Below are positions 54,917-63,926 of a DNA stretch of 64,000 nucleotides, one piece after another. Under the pieces are notes generated by a model. That model saw nothing but the letters and a program-made list of their open reading frames with translations. It was not told the DNA's origin and ran no database searches. Position 1 is the first letter of the stretch. Every line of letters starts with the position of its first letter. Origin of the DNA: Demequina lignilytica (GTDB taxonomy: Bacteria > Actinomycetota > Actinomycetes > Actinomycetales > Demequinaceae). A program made the position numbers and the translations under genes. The stretch covers positions 186,001 to 250,000 of the forward strand of contig NZ_JAUHPX010000002.1 of assembly GCF_030418305.1 (NCBI RefSeq). Direction: 5' to 3'.

Positions 54917-55732
54917 TCACCGCGCGCCCAGATGGTCCAGCAGCTGGTCGGCGACGGCGAGGCTGATCGCGTCAGGATCGGCGACATCGGTGGCGCCCAG
55001 GCAGAGCAGGTAGGGCCCGCGCGCGATGAGGTAGACGCGGTCGTCGACGGCGAGCGCCGGACCGGTCTCGCGCCACACACGCCCGTCGGGCAGCGTCAGC
55101 ACCTCGGGCCCGACGCGGAGGCCGACCCCGAGGTCCGGCCCGGCGAGCGGGACCGTCTCGAGCACGGCCTCGGTCGCGATCAGGTGCGTGCCCTCCTCCG
55201 TCCCCGGGACGAAGGGGCGGACGCTGGCGATCGCAGCGCAGTCGGCGGCCGCCGCCAGGCGGACGATCTCCGCGGGCGCCTCCCGGTCGGCGAAGACGCG
55301 CAGGGCGATTGTGAGCGTGCTCACGCGCGAGCCGCCGCCGACCGCCTGCAGGTAGCCGAGCCGCGCATAGAGGTCGCCACGGCGGGCGGCGGAGTCCGAC
55401 GCGGTCGCCAGGTCGAGGGCGCGCCGGAGCGCGACGCAGTCGCGGCTCCCGGTCGGCCGCTCCGCCCAGGACAGCTCGCCCACGTCCACCACGCCGGACG
55501 ATGCGTCGGCTCGGTACGCGTACCCGGCGAGGATCGGCACGAAGCCGAGGACGCTCGCGCGCAGCTCCGGATCCCCGGCGGGCGTGGCGGGCGCCGCGGT
55601 CGCCGTCGGGGCCGCCGTGGAGGCGGGGCCGCCGGTCTCGGCGAGCACCAGCACGAGCCCGAGGGCGACGACGACCAACGCGGCCGCCGCGAGCCACGCC
55701 CGGGTGCGCCAGCCGGCGCTAGCCCACGGCAC
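54917..55732 (-). CDS. Membrane-anchored protein related to the cluster lipoproteins
   Basis: 271 residues from GTG 55732, overlapping the preceding gene by 14 nt. One N-terminal helix (LAAAALVVVALGLVLVLAET) then an exported domain with Cys pair SRDCVALRRAL and AAADCAAIASV, resembling the two lipoproteins in spacing and in its end (ISLAVADQLLDHLGAR). It may be a lipoprotein-family member anchored by a helix instead of a lipid. Decamer at 55496. Confidence 0.7.
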   Translation of the reverse strand: MPWASAGWRTRAWLAAAALVVVALGLVLVLAETGGPASTAAPTATAAPATPAGDPELRASVLGFVPILAGYAYRADASSGVVDVGELSWAERPTGSRDCVALRRALDLATASDSAARRGDLYARLGYLQAVGGGSRVSTLTIALRVFADREAPAEIVRLAAAADCAAIASVRPFVPGTEEGTHLIATEAVLETVPLAGPDLGVGLRVGPEVLTLPDGRVWRETGPALAVDDRVYLIARGPYLLCLGATDVADPDAISLAVADQLLDHLGAR

Positions 55733-56513
55733 CTTCCACCCACGCCGCGATGACGTCGAGGGCGGCGACATCCGCGCCGGGCTCCGTGACGATCGCCACG
55801 GCATCCGCTCCGATCACATGCACGTCGAGACGCCAGACGGACTCGCCCGCCGGGAGCGTCGCCGTCACGGCCTCGCCCGGGAGCCCGGTCAGAGCGATGC
55901 GGGAGGCCCGGGCCTGCATCCCCTCCCCCTCGAGGTCCGTCACGCAACGGCCCGCGATCGATTCGAGGTCCCCGAGATAGGTCTGGGCGTCCTCAACGGA
56001 CTCGAAGGAACGCAGCCGCACCCCGGTCGCCGCCCCGGACTCTCCGACGAAGGCTCCCAGGTTCTTCGCGGCGCCCACGCTCGCGTCGGTCCCGCCCGCC
56101 AGTGCGGCGAACGACTCGAGCGAGCCACAGGCCACCGAGTCGGCGGCGGCCGCTCCGACGGCCTCGGCGGCGGTCATCGCGGTCACCCCCGGCGAGATCA
56201 CGACGTCGGCGACCGTCCATCCGGGCTCGCCCGCGACGGCGTCCGGATCGGACACGAGCGCCGCGGGCGTCGGGGTCGGCGTCTCGACGGCCGGATCCAG
56301 CGACGTGCCCGAGGGACCGAGCGCGAGGTAGCCGGCACCCGCGACCCCGACACCGACCAGCGCGACGGCGGCGACACCTGCGCGCCGGGCCGCGCGACGC
56401 GGGCGGATCGTGCGGACGTACGCGTCGGTGTCGCCGTCCCGGTGGGCCGCGTCGACGCGCGCGCGCTCCTCCTCGGCGACCGAGGTCAGCATGTCCTTCA
56501 GCTGCGTGCTCAT
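55719..56513 (-). CDS. Membrane partner of ECF sigma, unit 2 (anti-sigma-like)
   Basis: 264 residues; cytoplasmic segment 1-43 (AEEERARVDAAHRDGDTDAY), one helix (44-66, VAAVALVGVGVAGAGYLAL), exported domain with DSVACGSLESFAAL and IAGRCVTDLEG. VAGEPGWTVADVVISPG matches VAGEAGWTVAGLVIDPR in the unit 1 protein, showing common descent. Overlaps the sigma gene by 4 nt. Confidence 0.72.
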   Translation of the reverse strand: MSTQLKDMLTSVAEEERARVDAAHRDGDTDAYVRTIRPRRAARRAGVAAVALVGVGVAGAGYLALGPSGTSLDPAVETPTPTPAALVSDPDAVAGEPGWTVADVVISPGVTAMTAAEAVGAAAADSVACGSLESFAALAGGTDASVGAAKNLGAFVGESGAATGVRLRSFESVEDAQTYLGDLESIAGRCVTDLEGEGMQARASRIALTGLPGEAVTATLPAGESVWRLDVHVIGADAVAIVTEPGADVAALDVIAAWVEGAVG

Positions 56514-57058
56514 CGACGGCCTCCCCTCGGCGCGACCACCCTGACGCCGGCGTCCTCCCGGTCGTCCGCGCCGTCCAGACCCCGAAGCTCCTCGCGCAGG
56601 ACCGCGAGCGCGTCGTGCAGGTACCGCTTGACGGATCCGGTCGAGATGCCGAGCCGCTCCGCGGTCTCCTCCGTGCTCAGGTCCTCGAAGTGGCGGAGCA
56701 CCACGCAGGCGCGCTGGCGCCTGGTCAGCAGGCCGAGCGCGCGCGTGACCTCGGCGTTCTCCCCGGCGGTCTGGTCCGCCGGCGGGGCGTCCCGCTCGAC
56801 GAGCAGGTGCTGCTTAGCGCGCGCGACGGCACGCGAGCGCCGACCGTTGAGGAACTGCGTCGCGATGGTGCGGCGGACGTACGCCTCGGCGGCCCGCGGA
56901 TCGTCCAGCCGCCGTGCCCGGGTGAAGGTGCGGATGATCGCGTCGTGCACCAGGTCCTCGGCCGTCGGGCGATCCCCCGCGAGCAGGTAGGCGTACCCGA
57001 CGAGCGCGCCCCTGCGCTCGCGGATCATGGTGTCAAGCACGCCCTGCCACCGGTTCAT
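56510..57058 (-). CDS. SigE-family ECF sigma factor, unit 2
   Basis: 182 residues from ATG 57058. Region 2: YAYLLAGDRPTAEDLVHDAI and EAYVRRTIATQFLNGRRSRA; region 4: RRQRACVVLRHFEDLSTEET and LGISTGSVKRYLHDALAVLR. Very close to unit 3. No CAACCG motif upstream, so it may be read from the unit 1 transcript or an unseen promoter. Confidence 0.88.
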   Translation of the reverse strand: MNRWQGVLDTMIRERRGALVGYAYLLAGDRPTAEDLVHDAIIRTFTRARRLDDPRAAEAYVRRTIATQFLNGRRSRAVARAKQHLLVERDAPPADQTAGENAEVTRALGLLTRRQRACVVLRHFEDLSTEETAERLGISTGSVKRYLHDALAVLREELRGLDGADDREDAGVRVVAPRGGRR

Positions 57059-57147
57059 GGTGAGTCCCCGTCCGGCCGCCTCCCCTGTCCTGGCCACGTC
57101 TCACTGCCTCCATGATGACCCGCGGAGGCATGATGCGCAGGGCGCGG

Positions 57148-58005
57148 TCACGGCTCGACCGCCCGGATGGCGTCGGCGAGCTCGGCGATGACCGCCGCCG
57201 CGACCTGGTCCTGTGCCAGCGCCTCGTGCACCTCGAAGCGCACCATCACCCGCCCGATCGCGACGTAGTACGTGGTCTCCGGAAGATCGATGACCTCGAC
57301 GGAGCCGGCGGCCTCGTCGACCAGATCGACGATGTGCACATCGATCCGGGTCACCGGCGCGTCGACCCCGTCGAGGCCGATCCGCGCGATCACGACGTCC
57401 TCGACGTTCAGGGCACCGACGCTGCCCGACTCCGCGAACGCGGTGCATGCGTCGGCGCTCGCGGGGAGATCGGCCATGGCCGACGCCGACTCCGGGTCGT
57501 CGAGGATGCGTGCCCGCAGCGTCGACTCGTCGAAGCCCGACACCCCGTCGGCGATGGCGAAGAACGCTCCCGTGTGGACGGTCGGGTCGTCCGCGCGCGT
57601 GGTGCTGTCCTCGTTGGTCGCCCCGCCCAGCAGGTTCACCACCGGACCGCAGACGGCCGGGTCGACGGACCGGTGCTCGTAGGCCGTCCACTCGGACGCC
57701 AACGTGAACGCCTCCTCTCCGGCACGCAGGCCACGGAAGCCCAGCCCCTGCTCCTCGAGCAGCGCCTCGGACGGCTCGAAGGTCGCGAGCACCGCGATCA
57801 GGGCCTGGTCCTCGGCGGCCGCGCCGGGGTACTCCAGCGCCTCACCCTCCGCCGTCACCGTCGCAACCCCGGACGGCACCGGCGTCGCCTCGCCGCCGGA
57901 CGATGCGGTGGCACCCACCGCGCCGCCCTCGCCCGCGCTGCACCCCGCCAAGGTCGCGAGCGCGGCGACGGACGCGATCACGGTCAGCAGCCTCGAGCTC
58001 GTCAT
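57148..58005 (-). CDS. Lipoprotein of the sigma cluster, unit 1
   Basis: 285 residues from ATG 58005. Lipobox ALATLAGCSAGE. The mature part has Cys in SVDPAVCGPVVN and ASADACTAFAES, paralleling the unit 2 lipoprotein. Decamer at 57898 in the linker after the lipid site. Promoter motif 46 nt upstream. No catalytic motif seen. Confidence 0.75.
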   Translation of the reverse strand: MTSSRLLTVIASVAALATLAGCSAGEGGAVGATASSGGEATPVPSGVATVTAEGEALEYPGAAAEDQALIAVLATFEPSEALLEEQGLGFRGLRAGEEAFTLASEWTAYEHRSVDPAVCGPVVNLLGGATNEDSTTRADDPTVHTGAFFAIADGVSGFDESTLRARILDDPESASAMADLPASADACTAFAESGSVGALNVEDVVIARIGLDGVDAPVTRIDVHIVDLVDEAAGSVEVIDLPETTYYVAIGRVMVRFEVHEALAQDQVAAAVIAELADAIRAVEP

Positions 58006-58050
58006 CGGGCCCTCCCCTCGGCGGCGAGCGTCGTCGCCGCACCGACCAGA

Positions 58051-58080
58051 GAACACCGGGGACGCGGATCCGGTTGGGGG
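58051..58080 (-). promoter_or_regulatory. CAACCG-N15-TGTT motif, copy 2
   Basis: Minus strand CCCCCAACCGG, then CCGGTGTTC, 46 nt before the unit 1 lipoprotein. CAACCGG and CGGTGTT are identical to those in copy 1. Confidence 0.55.
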
Positions 58081-58084
58081 CGCC

Positions 58085-58894
58085 TCATCGGAGTCCTCCG
58101 GCCGCCCAGTCGCGCGTGATGCTCAGGGCGCGGTCCGCCGCGGTCGGGTCGGAGACCACGGCGATGGCGCTGGCCCCGTCGACGTAGACCTGGAGACGCC
58201 ACGCGTCCTCGGTGAACGGCACCGGGATCGCGACGGCGACCCCGTCACCGGGGAGGCCCGCCGCGTCGACGCGGGCGACCGTCATGGCGACACCCCACCC
58301 GCCCATCTCGTCCGCGCAGCGGCGCGCGATCCGCCACAGCTCGCCGACGTACTCGGCGGCGATGCCGGCGGTCGCGAACGACCGCACGTGGACGTCGTTC
58401 GCCCCGCCTCCGCTGGAGACGAACGCACCCAGGTGCACCGGCGCGGTCCCGTCGGCACGGCCGACCAGCCGGCCGAAGGCCTCCAGGGCCCCGCACGCCA
58501 CGGGCTCCTCGACCACCGGGCCGACGGAGTCCGCGAGGGGCGTCGCGGCCCCGCGGGGGTCGATCACGAGCCCGGCGACGGTCCACCCCGCCTCGCCGGC
58601 GACGGCCTCGGGATCCCCGACCGCGGAGGAGCCCGCAGAGGAGGAGGCGGCGACGGACGGCGCGGCGGGCGCGGTCGTGGCGCCCGTACCGGCCAGCCCG
58701 ATCAGCGCGAGGCCCGGCACCGCGAGCGCGAGGAGCACGCCCAGCACGGCGACCGGCGCCAGGCGCCGCGCCCGGCGCAGGGGCGAGATCACCCGCGAGT
58801 AGAGGACGGCGTCGTCGGCGGGGTGCTCGAAGTCGAACGTGGCGCGCTCCTCGGCGACCACGGCGTCCATCAGCCTGCCGAGGTCCGGGTTCAT
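58085..58894 (-). CDS. Membrane partner of ECF sigma, unit 1 (anti-sigma-like)
   Basis: 269 residues; cytoplasmic N-terminus (AEERATFDFEHPADDAVLYS), helix about 45-70 (VAVLGVLLALAVPGLALIGL), exported domain with PVACGALEAFGRLVG and IARRCADEMGG. The exported domain is homologous to unit 2 (GEAGWTVAGLV; LGAFVSSGG against LGAFVGESG). Overlaps the sigma stop by 4 nt. Confidence 0.72.
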   Translation of the reverse strand: MNPDLGRLMDAVVAEERATFDFEHPADDAVLYSRVISPLRRARRLAPVAVLGVLLALAVPGLALIGLAGTGATTAPAAPSVAASSSAGSSAVGDPEAVAGEAGWTVAGLVIDPRGAATPLADSVGPVVEEPVACGALEAFGRLVGRADGTAPVHLGAFVSSGGGANDVHVRSFATAGIAAEYVGELWRIARRCADEMGGWGVAMTVARVDAAGLPGDGVAVAIPVPFTEDAWRLQVYVDGASAIAVVSDPTAADRALSITRDWAAGGLR

Positions 58895-59409
58895 GGCGCG
58901 CCTCGCAGGTCGCGCGAGAGCTCGGCGGCGAGCACCGTGTCCGCCTGGTCCAGCGCCCGGGCGACCGCGTCGGCGCCCATCCCGACCGTCCGTGCGATGT
59001 CCGCCGTGGACTTCCGATCGACGTCCCGGAGCACCACGCAGGCGCGCTGACGGCGGTCGAGCATCCACAGCGCCCCCGTGATCGCCGAGGCCGGGCCCTC
59101 CGTGGCCGTCCCTGCCGGCGGCTCGCCGTCCACCCCCCGCAGCCGCGACGTCGCGCGGGCGATCATCGGGCCGCGCCGCGCGCGCACGAAGCGGGCCATG
59201 ATCTGACCCCGCACCGCGACCAGCGCCACCTCCGCGTCGTGCCACGCGCGAGGACGCGAGAAGGTGCGGATGATCGCCTCCCGAACCAGGTCCTGCGCGG
59301 CCCACCGCTCCCCGACCAGGAGCGACGCGTACCCGACGAGCTCGCCCCGCCGCGCGACCACCCCGGCCAGCGCATCGTCCCAGCCCCCGTGCCTCCGCAT
59401 GCCGTCCAT
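58891..59409 (-). CDS. Divergent SigE-like ECF sigma factor, unit 1
   Basis: 172 residues. Region 2 (GYASLLVGERWAAQDLVREA, IIRTFSRPRAW) and region 4 (LDRRQRACVVLRDVDRKSTA, VGMGADAVARALDQAD) are recognisable but altered: the recognition helix lacks the SVKRYLHDAL of the other two, so it may read a different promoter. ATG 59409; ATG 59400 is also possible. Decamer at 59371 (WDDALAG). First gene of the cluster. Confidence 0.78.
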   Translation of the reverse strand: MDGMRRHGGWDDALAGVVARRGELVGYASLLVGERWAAQDLVREAIIRTFSRPRAWHDAEVALVAVRGQIMARFVRARRGPMIARATSRLRGVDGEPPAGTATEGPASAITGALWMLDRRQRACVVLRDVDRKSTADIARTVGMGADAVARALDQADTVLAAELSRDLRGAP

Positions 59410-59448
59410 GGCCTCCCCCGACCCGCGCGCTCGACCGCGCTGCAGCCT

Positions 59449-59478
59449 CAACACCGTGGCGGCCGCGCCCGGTTGGGG
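59449..59478 (-). promoter_or_regulatory. CAACCG-N16-TGTT motif, copy 1
   Basis: Minus strand CCCCAACCGG, then ACGGTGTTG, 40 nt before the first sigma gene of the cluster. Placement relative to the start codon agrees with copies 2 and 3. It resembles an ECF promoter with AAC at -35. Confidence 0.55.
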
Positions 59479-59626
59479 CGCGCGCACGGCCGCGGCGGGA
59501 ATCCTTGCGACCGGTGGCCCGTTGAGACAGGTGCACGGGAATCCCCCGTCGGGCGGCGAAGCCCTCCTACGCCGCGCGACCTGAGCGGCGTCCGAACCTG
59601 TTCCGCGACCTGCATGGGATCCACAC

Positions 59627-61243
59627 GTGACCGACACCCGCACCCTCGAGCTCCCCCAGCTGGGCGAGATCCTCGACCGCTCCCCCGCACCCCCCGAGCG
59701 CTCCGCGCTGCCGCACGACCTCCACCACGAGCCCGAGCCCACCACGCTGGCGATCCCGGTGGTCGGCGGCGGCGAGGCCGTGGTGCTGGACGAGGCGCCG
59801 TCCGCGACCCGCACCACCGCCTCCCTCACCCTGACGCCGCGCCGCGCCGCCCTCGCGCTCACCGCGCTGGCCGCCGGGGCGTTCGTCACCGGCGCCAACG
59901 AGGCGTCCGTCGTGGCCCTGTCCCCCGCGATCGCGGCGGGCCTGGGCGTGCCCGTCGCGCAGGTCGGGCTCCTCGCGACGGCGTTCGCGCTGACGGTCGT
60001 GCTCGCCGCGATCCCGCTGACCGCGGTGACGGGGCGCCTCAGCCGCCGCCTCACGCTGGGCACGACCCTCGCCGTATGGACGACGGGCGTGGTGGTCGCG
60101 GCGACCGCCGGATCGTTCGCGCAGCTGGCCACCGGGCGCGTCATCTCCGCGGCCGCCCACGCGCTGTTCTGGGCGATCGTCGCCCCGACCGCCGCAAGCC
60201 TGTTCGCGCCGCACCTGCGCGGCAGATCCGTGACGCGCATCATGCTGGGCGCGGCCGCCGCGGGCGTGGTCGGCACGCCCGTGCTCACCGTCGCCGGGGA
60301 CCGGCTGGGCTGGCAGGCGCCCTACTGGGGCCTCGCCGTGCTCGGAGCAGTCCTGGCGGTCGCGTTCGCGCTCCTGCTGCCGGGCCCTGCGCCGCGCGAC
60401 GACGACGAGGACCCGGCCGACCGCCCCGCCCCGGTGCGAGGCGACCTGCCGTCCCGACCCGACTTCCTCCGCGTGCTCGCGGTCACCCTCACCGCCTCCG
60501 TGGCGATGACCACCACCTGGACGTACGTGGTGCCCTTCGTGACCGAGGTGTCCGGGATCCCGAGCGCCACGGTGCCGGTCATGCTCGCGCTCGGCGGGAC
60601 CGTGGCCGTGGGCGCGACGCTGGCGGTGGGCCCGTTCCTCGCGCGCCACGCCGTACCCACCGTCGCGGTCGGGCTCGCCCTGCTGTCGGGCGCCTGGACG
60701 ATGCTCGCGCTGGGCCAGGGGTGGTCGGGCCTGATGGCGCAGGTCCTGCAGGCCGCCGGCTGGGCGGTGCTGCTCTCGGCGCTGCTCAACTGGGCGATGC
60801 GGCACACGCCGTGGCCGACCGACATGGGGGCCTCGATCTACACGGTCACGATGAACTCCGGCGCGGCGCTCGGGCCGGTGGTGGGCTCGGTCCTCGCGGC
60901 GCGCTGGGGCCTCTGGCTGCTGCCGCTCGCGTCGCTCGTGCTGACGCTCGGCGCCGCCGCCATCACCGCGACCGCCGACAGGACGATGCTCCGCCGCCTC
61001 AGCGTCCCCGGCCAGCTGCGGCGCGCGCTCGCGGCGCGGCAGGCGGTGCGCGATCGCCGGCTGGAGTGGCAGCGACGGACCGCGGTGCGCGCGCATCGTC
61101 CGGTCGCGGCGGCCTTCGCCGCCGGCCAGGCGGCCGCCCGCGCGACCGAGCGCGGCACCGTGCGCGCCGCCTCGGCCGTGTCCGACCGGGCGGGTCGTGC
61201 GCTGCGCGGGCACGTCGCCGACCTGGACGCGCACCTCGGCTGA
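59627..61243 (+). CDS. MFS transporter with long cytoplasmic termini
   Basis: 538 residues from GTG 59627 with only a weak GGGA upstream. About 60 hydrophilic residues precede 12 helices; the loop LTAVTGRLSRRLTLGTTLAV is motif A-like, and ALFWAIVAPTAASLFAPHLR and LNWAMRHTPWPTDMGASIYT resemble AraJ/sugar-efflux transporters. A basic C-terminal tail of about 90 residues is unusual. Substrate unknown. Decamer at 61092 and near-copy at 60981. Confidence 0.82.
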   Translation: MTDTRTLELPQLGEILDRSPAPPERSALPHDLHHEPEPTTLAIPVVGGGEAVVLDEAPSATRTTASLTLTPRRAALALTALAAGAFVTGANEASVVALSPAIAAGLGVPVAQVGLLATAFALTVVLAAIPLTAVTGRLSRRLTLGTTLAVWTTGVVVAATAGSFAQLATGRVISAAAHALFWAIVAPTAASLFAPHLRGRSVTRIMLGAAAAGVVGTPVLTVAGDRLGWQAPYWGLAVLGAVLAVAFALLLPGPAPRDDDEDPADRPAPVRGDLPSRPDFLRVLAVTLTASVAMTTTWTYVVPFVTEVSGIPSATVPVMLALGGTVAVGATLAVGPFLARHAVPTVAVGLALLSGAWTMLALGQGWSGLMAQVLQAAGWAVLLSALLNWAMRHTPWPTDMGASIYTVTMNSGAALGPVVGSVLAARWGLWLLPLASLVLTLGAAAITATADRTMLRRLSVPGQLRRALAARQAVRDRRLEWQRRTAVRAHRPVAAAFAAGQAAARATERGTVRAASAVSDRAGRALRGHVADLDAHLG

Positions 61244-61418
61244 GCGCCCGCCGTGCGGCTCGGCGGAGTCGGGCGCACACTGGAGGTGTCCCCGGAGCGG
61301 CGGTTCGCCCGCCCACCGTCGGCGACGCCGCCGACGTCACACCTCGCAGCGGACGAGCGCGCGTGCGCCCCGCTGCCCCCCGGCACCAGGCCGGGACGCC
61401 TGACTGAGGAGCAGGATC

Positions 61419-61823
61419 ATGCTCAAGGACAGCACCGCGTTCGGGAGCTTCTCCACGAACGACATCGATGCGGCAGAGATGTTCTACCGCGACACCCTCG
61501 GACTCGACGTGATGCGCTGGTCCGACGCCGGCATGGGCGAGATGCTGTGGCTCACGCTGCCCGGCGGCGGCCGCGAGTTCGTCTACGCCAAGGACGACCA
61601 CATGCCCGCCAGCCACACCGTCCTCAACTTCGAGGTCGACGACTTCGAGGGCGAGGTCGCCTCGCTGCGCGGCAACGGCGTCGAGCCGGAGCACCTCGAG
61701 TGGACCGACGACGACGGCATCGCCCGCGACATCGAGGGCCGGATGCCCGCGACGTGCTGGTTCAAGGACCCCGCCGGCAACTGGATCTGCATGATGCAGC
61801 GGGTCCAGGCCATGCACCCCTGA
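61419..61823 (+). CDS. VOC (glyoxalase/dioxygenase fold) protein, copy 1
   Basis: 134 residues with the paired beta-alpha-beta modules of the VOC superfamily (FGSFSTNDIDAAEMFYRDTL, LNFEVDDFEGEVASLRGNGV, WFKDPAGNWICMMQ). VOC proteins bind metal at His/Glu sites; HTVLNFEV is the first candidate. Function unknown. AGGAGCAGG precedes the ATG. The next gene is a homologue. Confidence 0.85.
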   Translation: MLKDSTAFGSFSTNDIDAAEMFYRDTLGLDVMRWSDAGMGEMLWLTLPGGGREFVYAKDDHMPASHTVLNFEVDDFEGEVASLRGNGVEPEHLEWTDDDGIARDIEGRMPATCWFKDPAGNWICMMQRVQAMHP

Positions 61824-61839
61824 GCGCCGGGAGCCGATC

Positions 61840-62214
61840 ATGGACGCCACAGCAGTCGCCTGCTTCTCCACGGACTCGGTCGCGGATGCGAAGGAGTTCT
61901 ACGCCGGCACGCTCGGCATCGACGTCTCGGAGCTCGCGACCGGGACGCTCGTGCTCAACCTCGCGGGCGGCAGCCACGTGTTCATCTACGAGAAGGAGGA
62001 CCACGCGGCGTCGAACTACACCACGCTGATCCTCGCGGTCGCCGACGTGAGGGCGACCGTCCGCGACCTTGCGTCGAAGGGCGTCCAGATGGCACCCCTG
62101 CCCGGCACCGACGACGAGGGGGTCGCCCAGGACGAGGACATGCCGCCCACGGCCTGGTTCACGGACCCGGCGGGCAACTGGGTCGCGATCGGCGAGATGC
62201 CTGGCGTGGCCTGA
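61840..62214 (+). CDS. VOC (glyoxalase/dioxygenase fold) protein, copy 2
   Basis: 124 residues, same fold as copy 1 (CFSTDSVADAKEFYAGTLGI, LILAVADVRATVRDLASKGV, WFTDPAGNWVAIGEM). Starts 16 nt after copy 1; the two share the closing motif WF(K/T)DPAGNW and are tandem duplicates. Function unknown. Confidence 0.85.
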   Translation: MDATAVACFSTDSVADAKEFYAGTLGIDVSELATGTLVLNLAGGSHVFIYEKEDHAASNYTTLILAVADVRATVRDLASKGVQMAPLPGTDDEGVAQDEDMPPTAWFTDPAGNWVAIGEMPGVA

Positions 62215-62232
62215 CCGGCTAGCGTCGGGGGG

Positions 62233-63870
62233 ATGGACGCACTGACGCAGCTCGCCGACGAGTACTACGACTACGCGATGGGCCTCAGCCCCCTCGACCT
62301 CATGTGGGACGGGAGGCTGGAGCACCTCGCGGAGTGGAACGACGTGACGGTCGAGGGCCGCGCGCTCCAGCACGCACGGCTCATGGAGTTCGCGCGCGCC
62401 GCCGAGGCCATCGACGTGGGCGACGACCTGCAGGCGCTCGCGCTCAGGGACGTGGTCGCGTCCTCGGCGCGCGCGACCGCGCTCCACCTCGCGTGGGAGC
62501 CCGAGCTGCTGCACCTCAACCCGACCATGGGGGCCTGGGAGATGATCCTGGGCTTCATCGGGTCGTTCCCGCTCTCGACCGCGGAGCACGGCGAGGCCTA
62601 TCTCGCGAAGCTCAGCGGCATGCCGGCGTTCCTCGACTCGCTCATGGACGTCGCCGAGGACGCCGCGGGCGTCGGCCGGGTCGCGCTTCGACGGCACCTG
62701 GAGACGACGGCGTCGGCGGTCGAGTCGTACCTCGCCGAGGCGCGCGAGGGCGAGGACGGGCTGCGGGCGCAGGCCGCGCCGACCTCGCTCGGGGACGATG
62801 CGCGGGCCGCCTGGGCGGGGGTGCGCGACGGGATCGTCGAGGAGCAGCTGCACCCCGCGTGCGCGCGTTTCGCCGAGCGGCTGCGGACCCTCGCGGAGCG
62901 GGGGCTGCCCGACGAGACCCCGGGCCTGGTCCACCTCGAGGGCGGACCCGCGGTCTACCGCGACAAGATGTACTCCCATCTGCTGATCGACATCACCCCC
63001 GAGGAGGTCCACCGGATCGGTCTCGCGCAGGTCGAGCGCCTCGAGGACGAGTACCGCGCGATCGCGGGACCGCTGCTCGGCACGGACAGCATCGAGGAGA
63101 TCTACGCGCGGCTCCGGGACGACGACTCCCTGCGGTACACGGACGCCGACACGCTCGTCGCGGACGCCGAGCGGGCGCTCGCGAAGGCCAACGCCGCCGC
63201 GCCCGACTGGTTCGCGCACCTGCCGACGGCCGGCTGCACCGCGCACTCGACGCGGTTCGGCGCGATGGCCTACTACTCGCCGCCGGACCCCCGCACCGGC
63301 AAGGAGGGCCAGTTCTACTTCAAGACCTCCAACCCCCACGACTGGGCGACCTACGAGCTCGAGGCCATCACGTATCACGAGGCGGTCCCCGGGCATCACC
63401 TCCAGCTGGCGCTGCATGTCGAGAACGAGGCGCTGCACAAGGTCCAGCGCGAGATGTTCAACACGGCGTACGCGGAGGGGTGGGGCCTCTACACGGAGCG
63501 TCTGTCGGACGAGATGGGCCTGTACTCATCCGAGCTGTCGAGGATCGGGATGCTGTCCGCCGACTCGCTGCGGGCGTGCCGGCTCGTGGTGGACACGGGC
63601 ATCCACGCCCTGGGCTGGAGCCGCGAGCAGGCGATCCAGTACGTCCTCGACCACTCGCCGATGGACCGCGCCCACATCGAGCAGGAGATCGACCGGTACA
63701 TCGGTCTGCCCGGGCAGGCGCTCGCCTACATGATCGGCCGGCTCGAGATCCTGGCGATCCGCGCGGAGGCGCAGCAGCGCGAGGGCTACGACATCAGGGA
63801 CTTCCACGATGCGGTGCTCGGGTACGGCGCCGTGCCGCTGCCCACGCTCCGCCGCATCGTGCTGGGCTGA
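62233..63870 (+). CDS. DUF885 family putative metallopeptidase
   Basis: 545 residues, GGGGGG before ATG 62233. DUF885 members carry a zinc-like motif, here TYHEAVPGHHLQLALHVE, with a downstream Glu in FNTAYAEGWGLYTERLSDEM. No signal peptide. Probably a cytosolic carboxypeptidase-like hydrolase; substrate unknown. Decamer at 62793 (GDDARAA). Last full gene in the window. Confidence 0.88.
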   Translation: MDALTQLADEYYDYAMGLSPLDLMWDGRLEHLAEWNDVTVEGRALQHARLMEFARAAEAIDVGDDLQALALRDVVASSARATALHLAWEPELLHLNPTMGAWEMILGFIGSFPLSTAEHGEAYLAKLSGMPAFLDSLMDVAEDAAGVGRVALRRHLETTASAVESYLAEAREGEDGLRAQAAPTSLGDDARAAWAGVRDGIVEEQLHPACARFAERLRTLAERGLPDETPGLVHLEGGPAVYRDKMYSHLLIDITPEEVHRIGLAQVERLEDEYRAIAGPLLGTDSIEEIYARLRDDDSLRYTDADTLVADAERALAKANAAAPDWFAHLPTAGCTAHSTRFGAMAYYSPPDPRTGKEGQFYFKTSNPHDWATYELEAITYHEAVPGHHLQLALHVENEALHKVQREMFNTAYAEGWGLYTERLSDEMGLYSSELSRIGMLSADSLRACRLVVDTGIHALGWSREQAIQYVLDHSPMDRAHIEQEIDRYIGLPGQALAYMIGRLEILAIRAEAQQREGYDIRDFHDAVLGYGAVPLPTLRRIVLG

Positions 63871-63926
63871 CATACCCCCGCCCGCATCGTCGCCGGTAGT
63901 CGGGCGCGCCGTTCTCGGCGCATATT

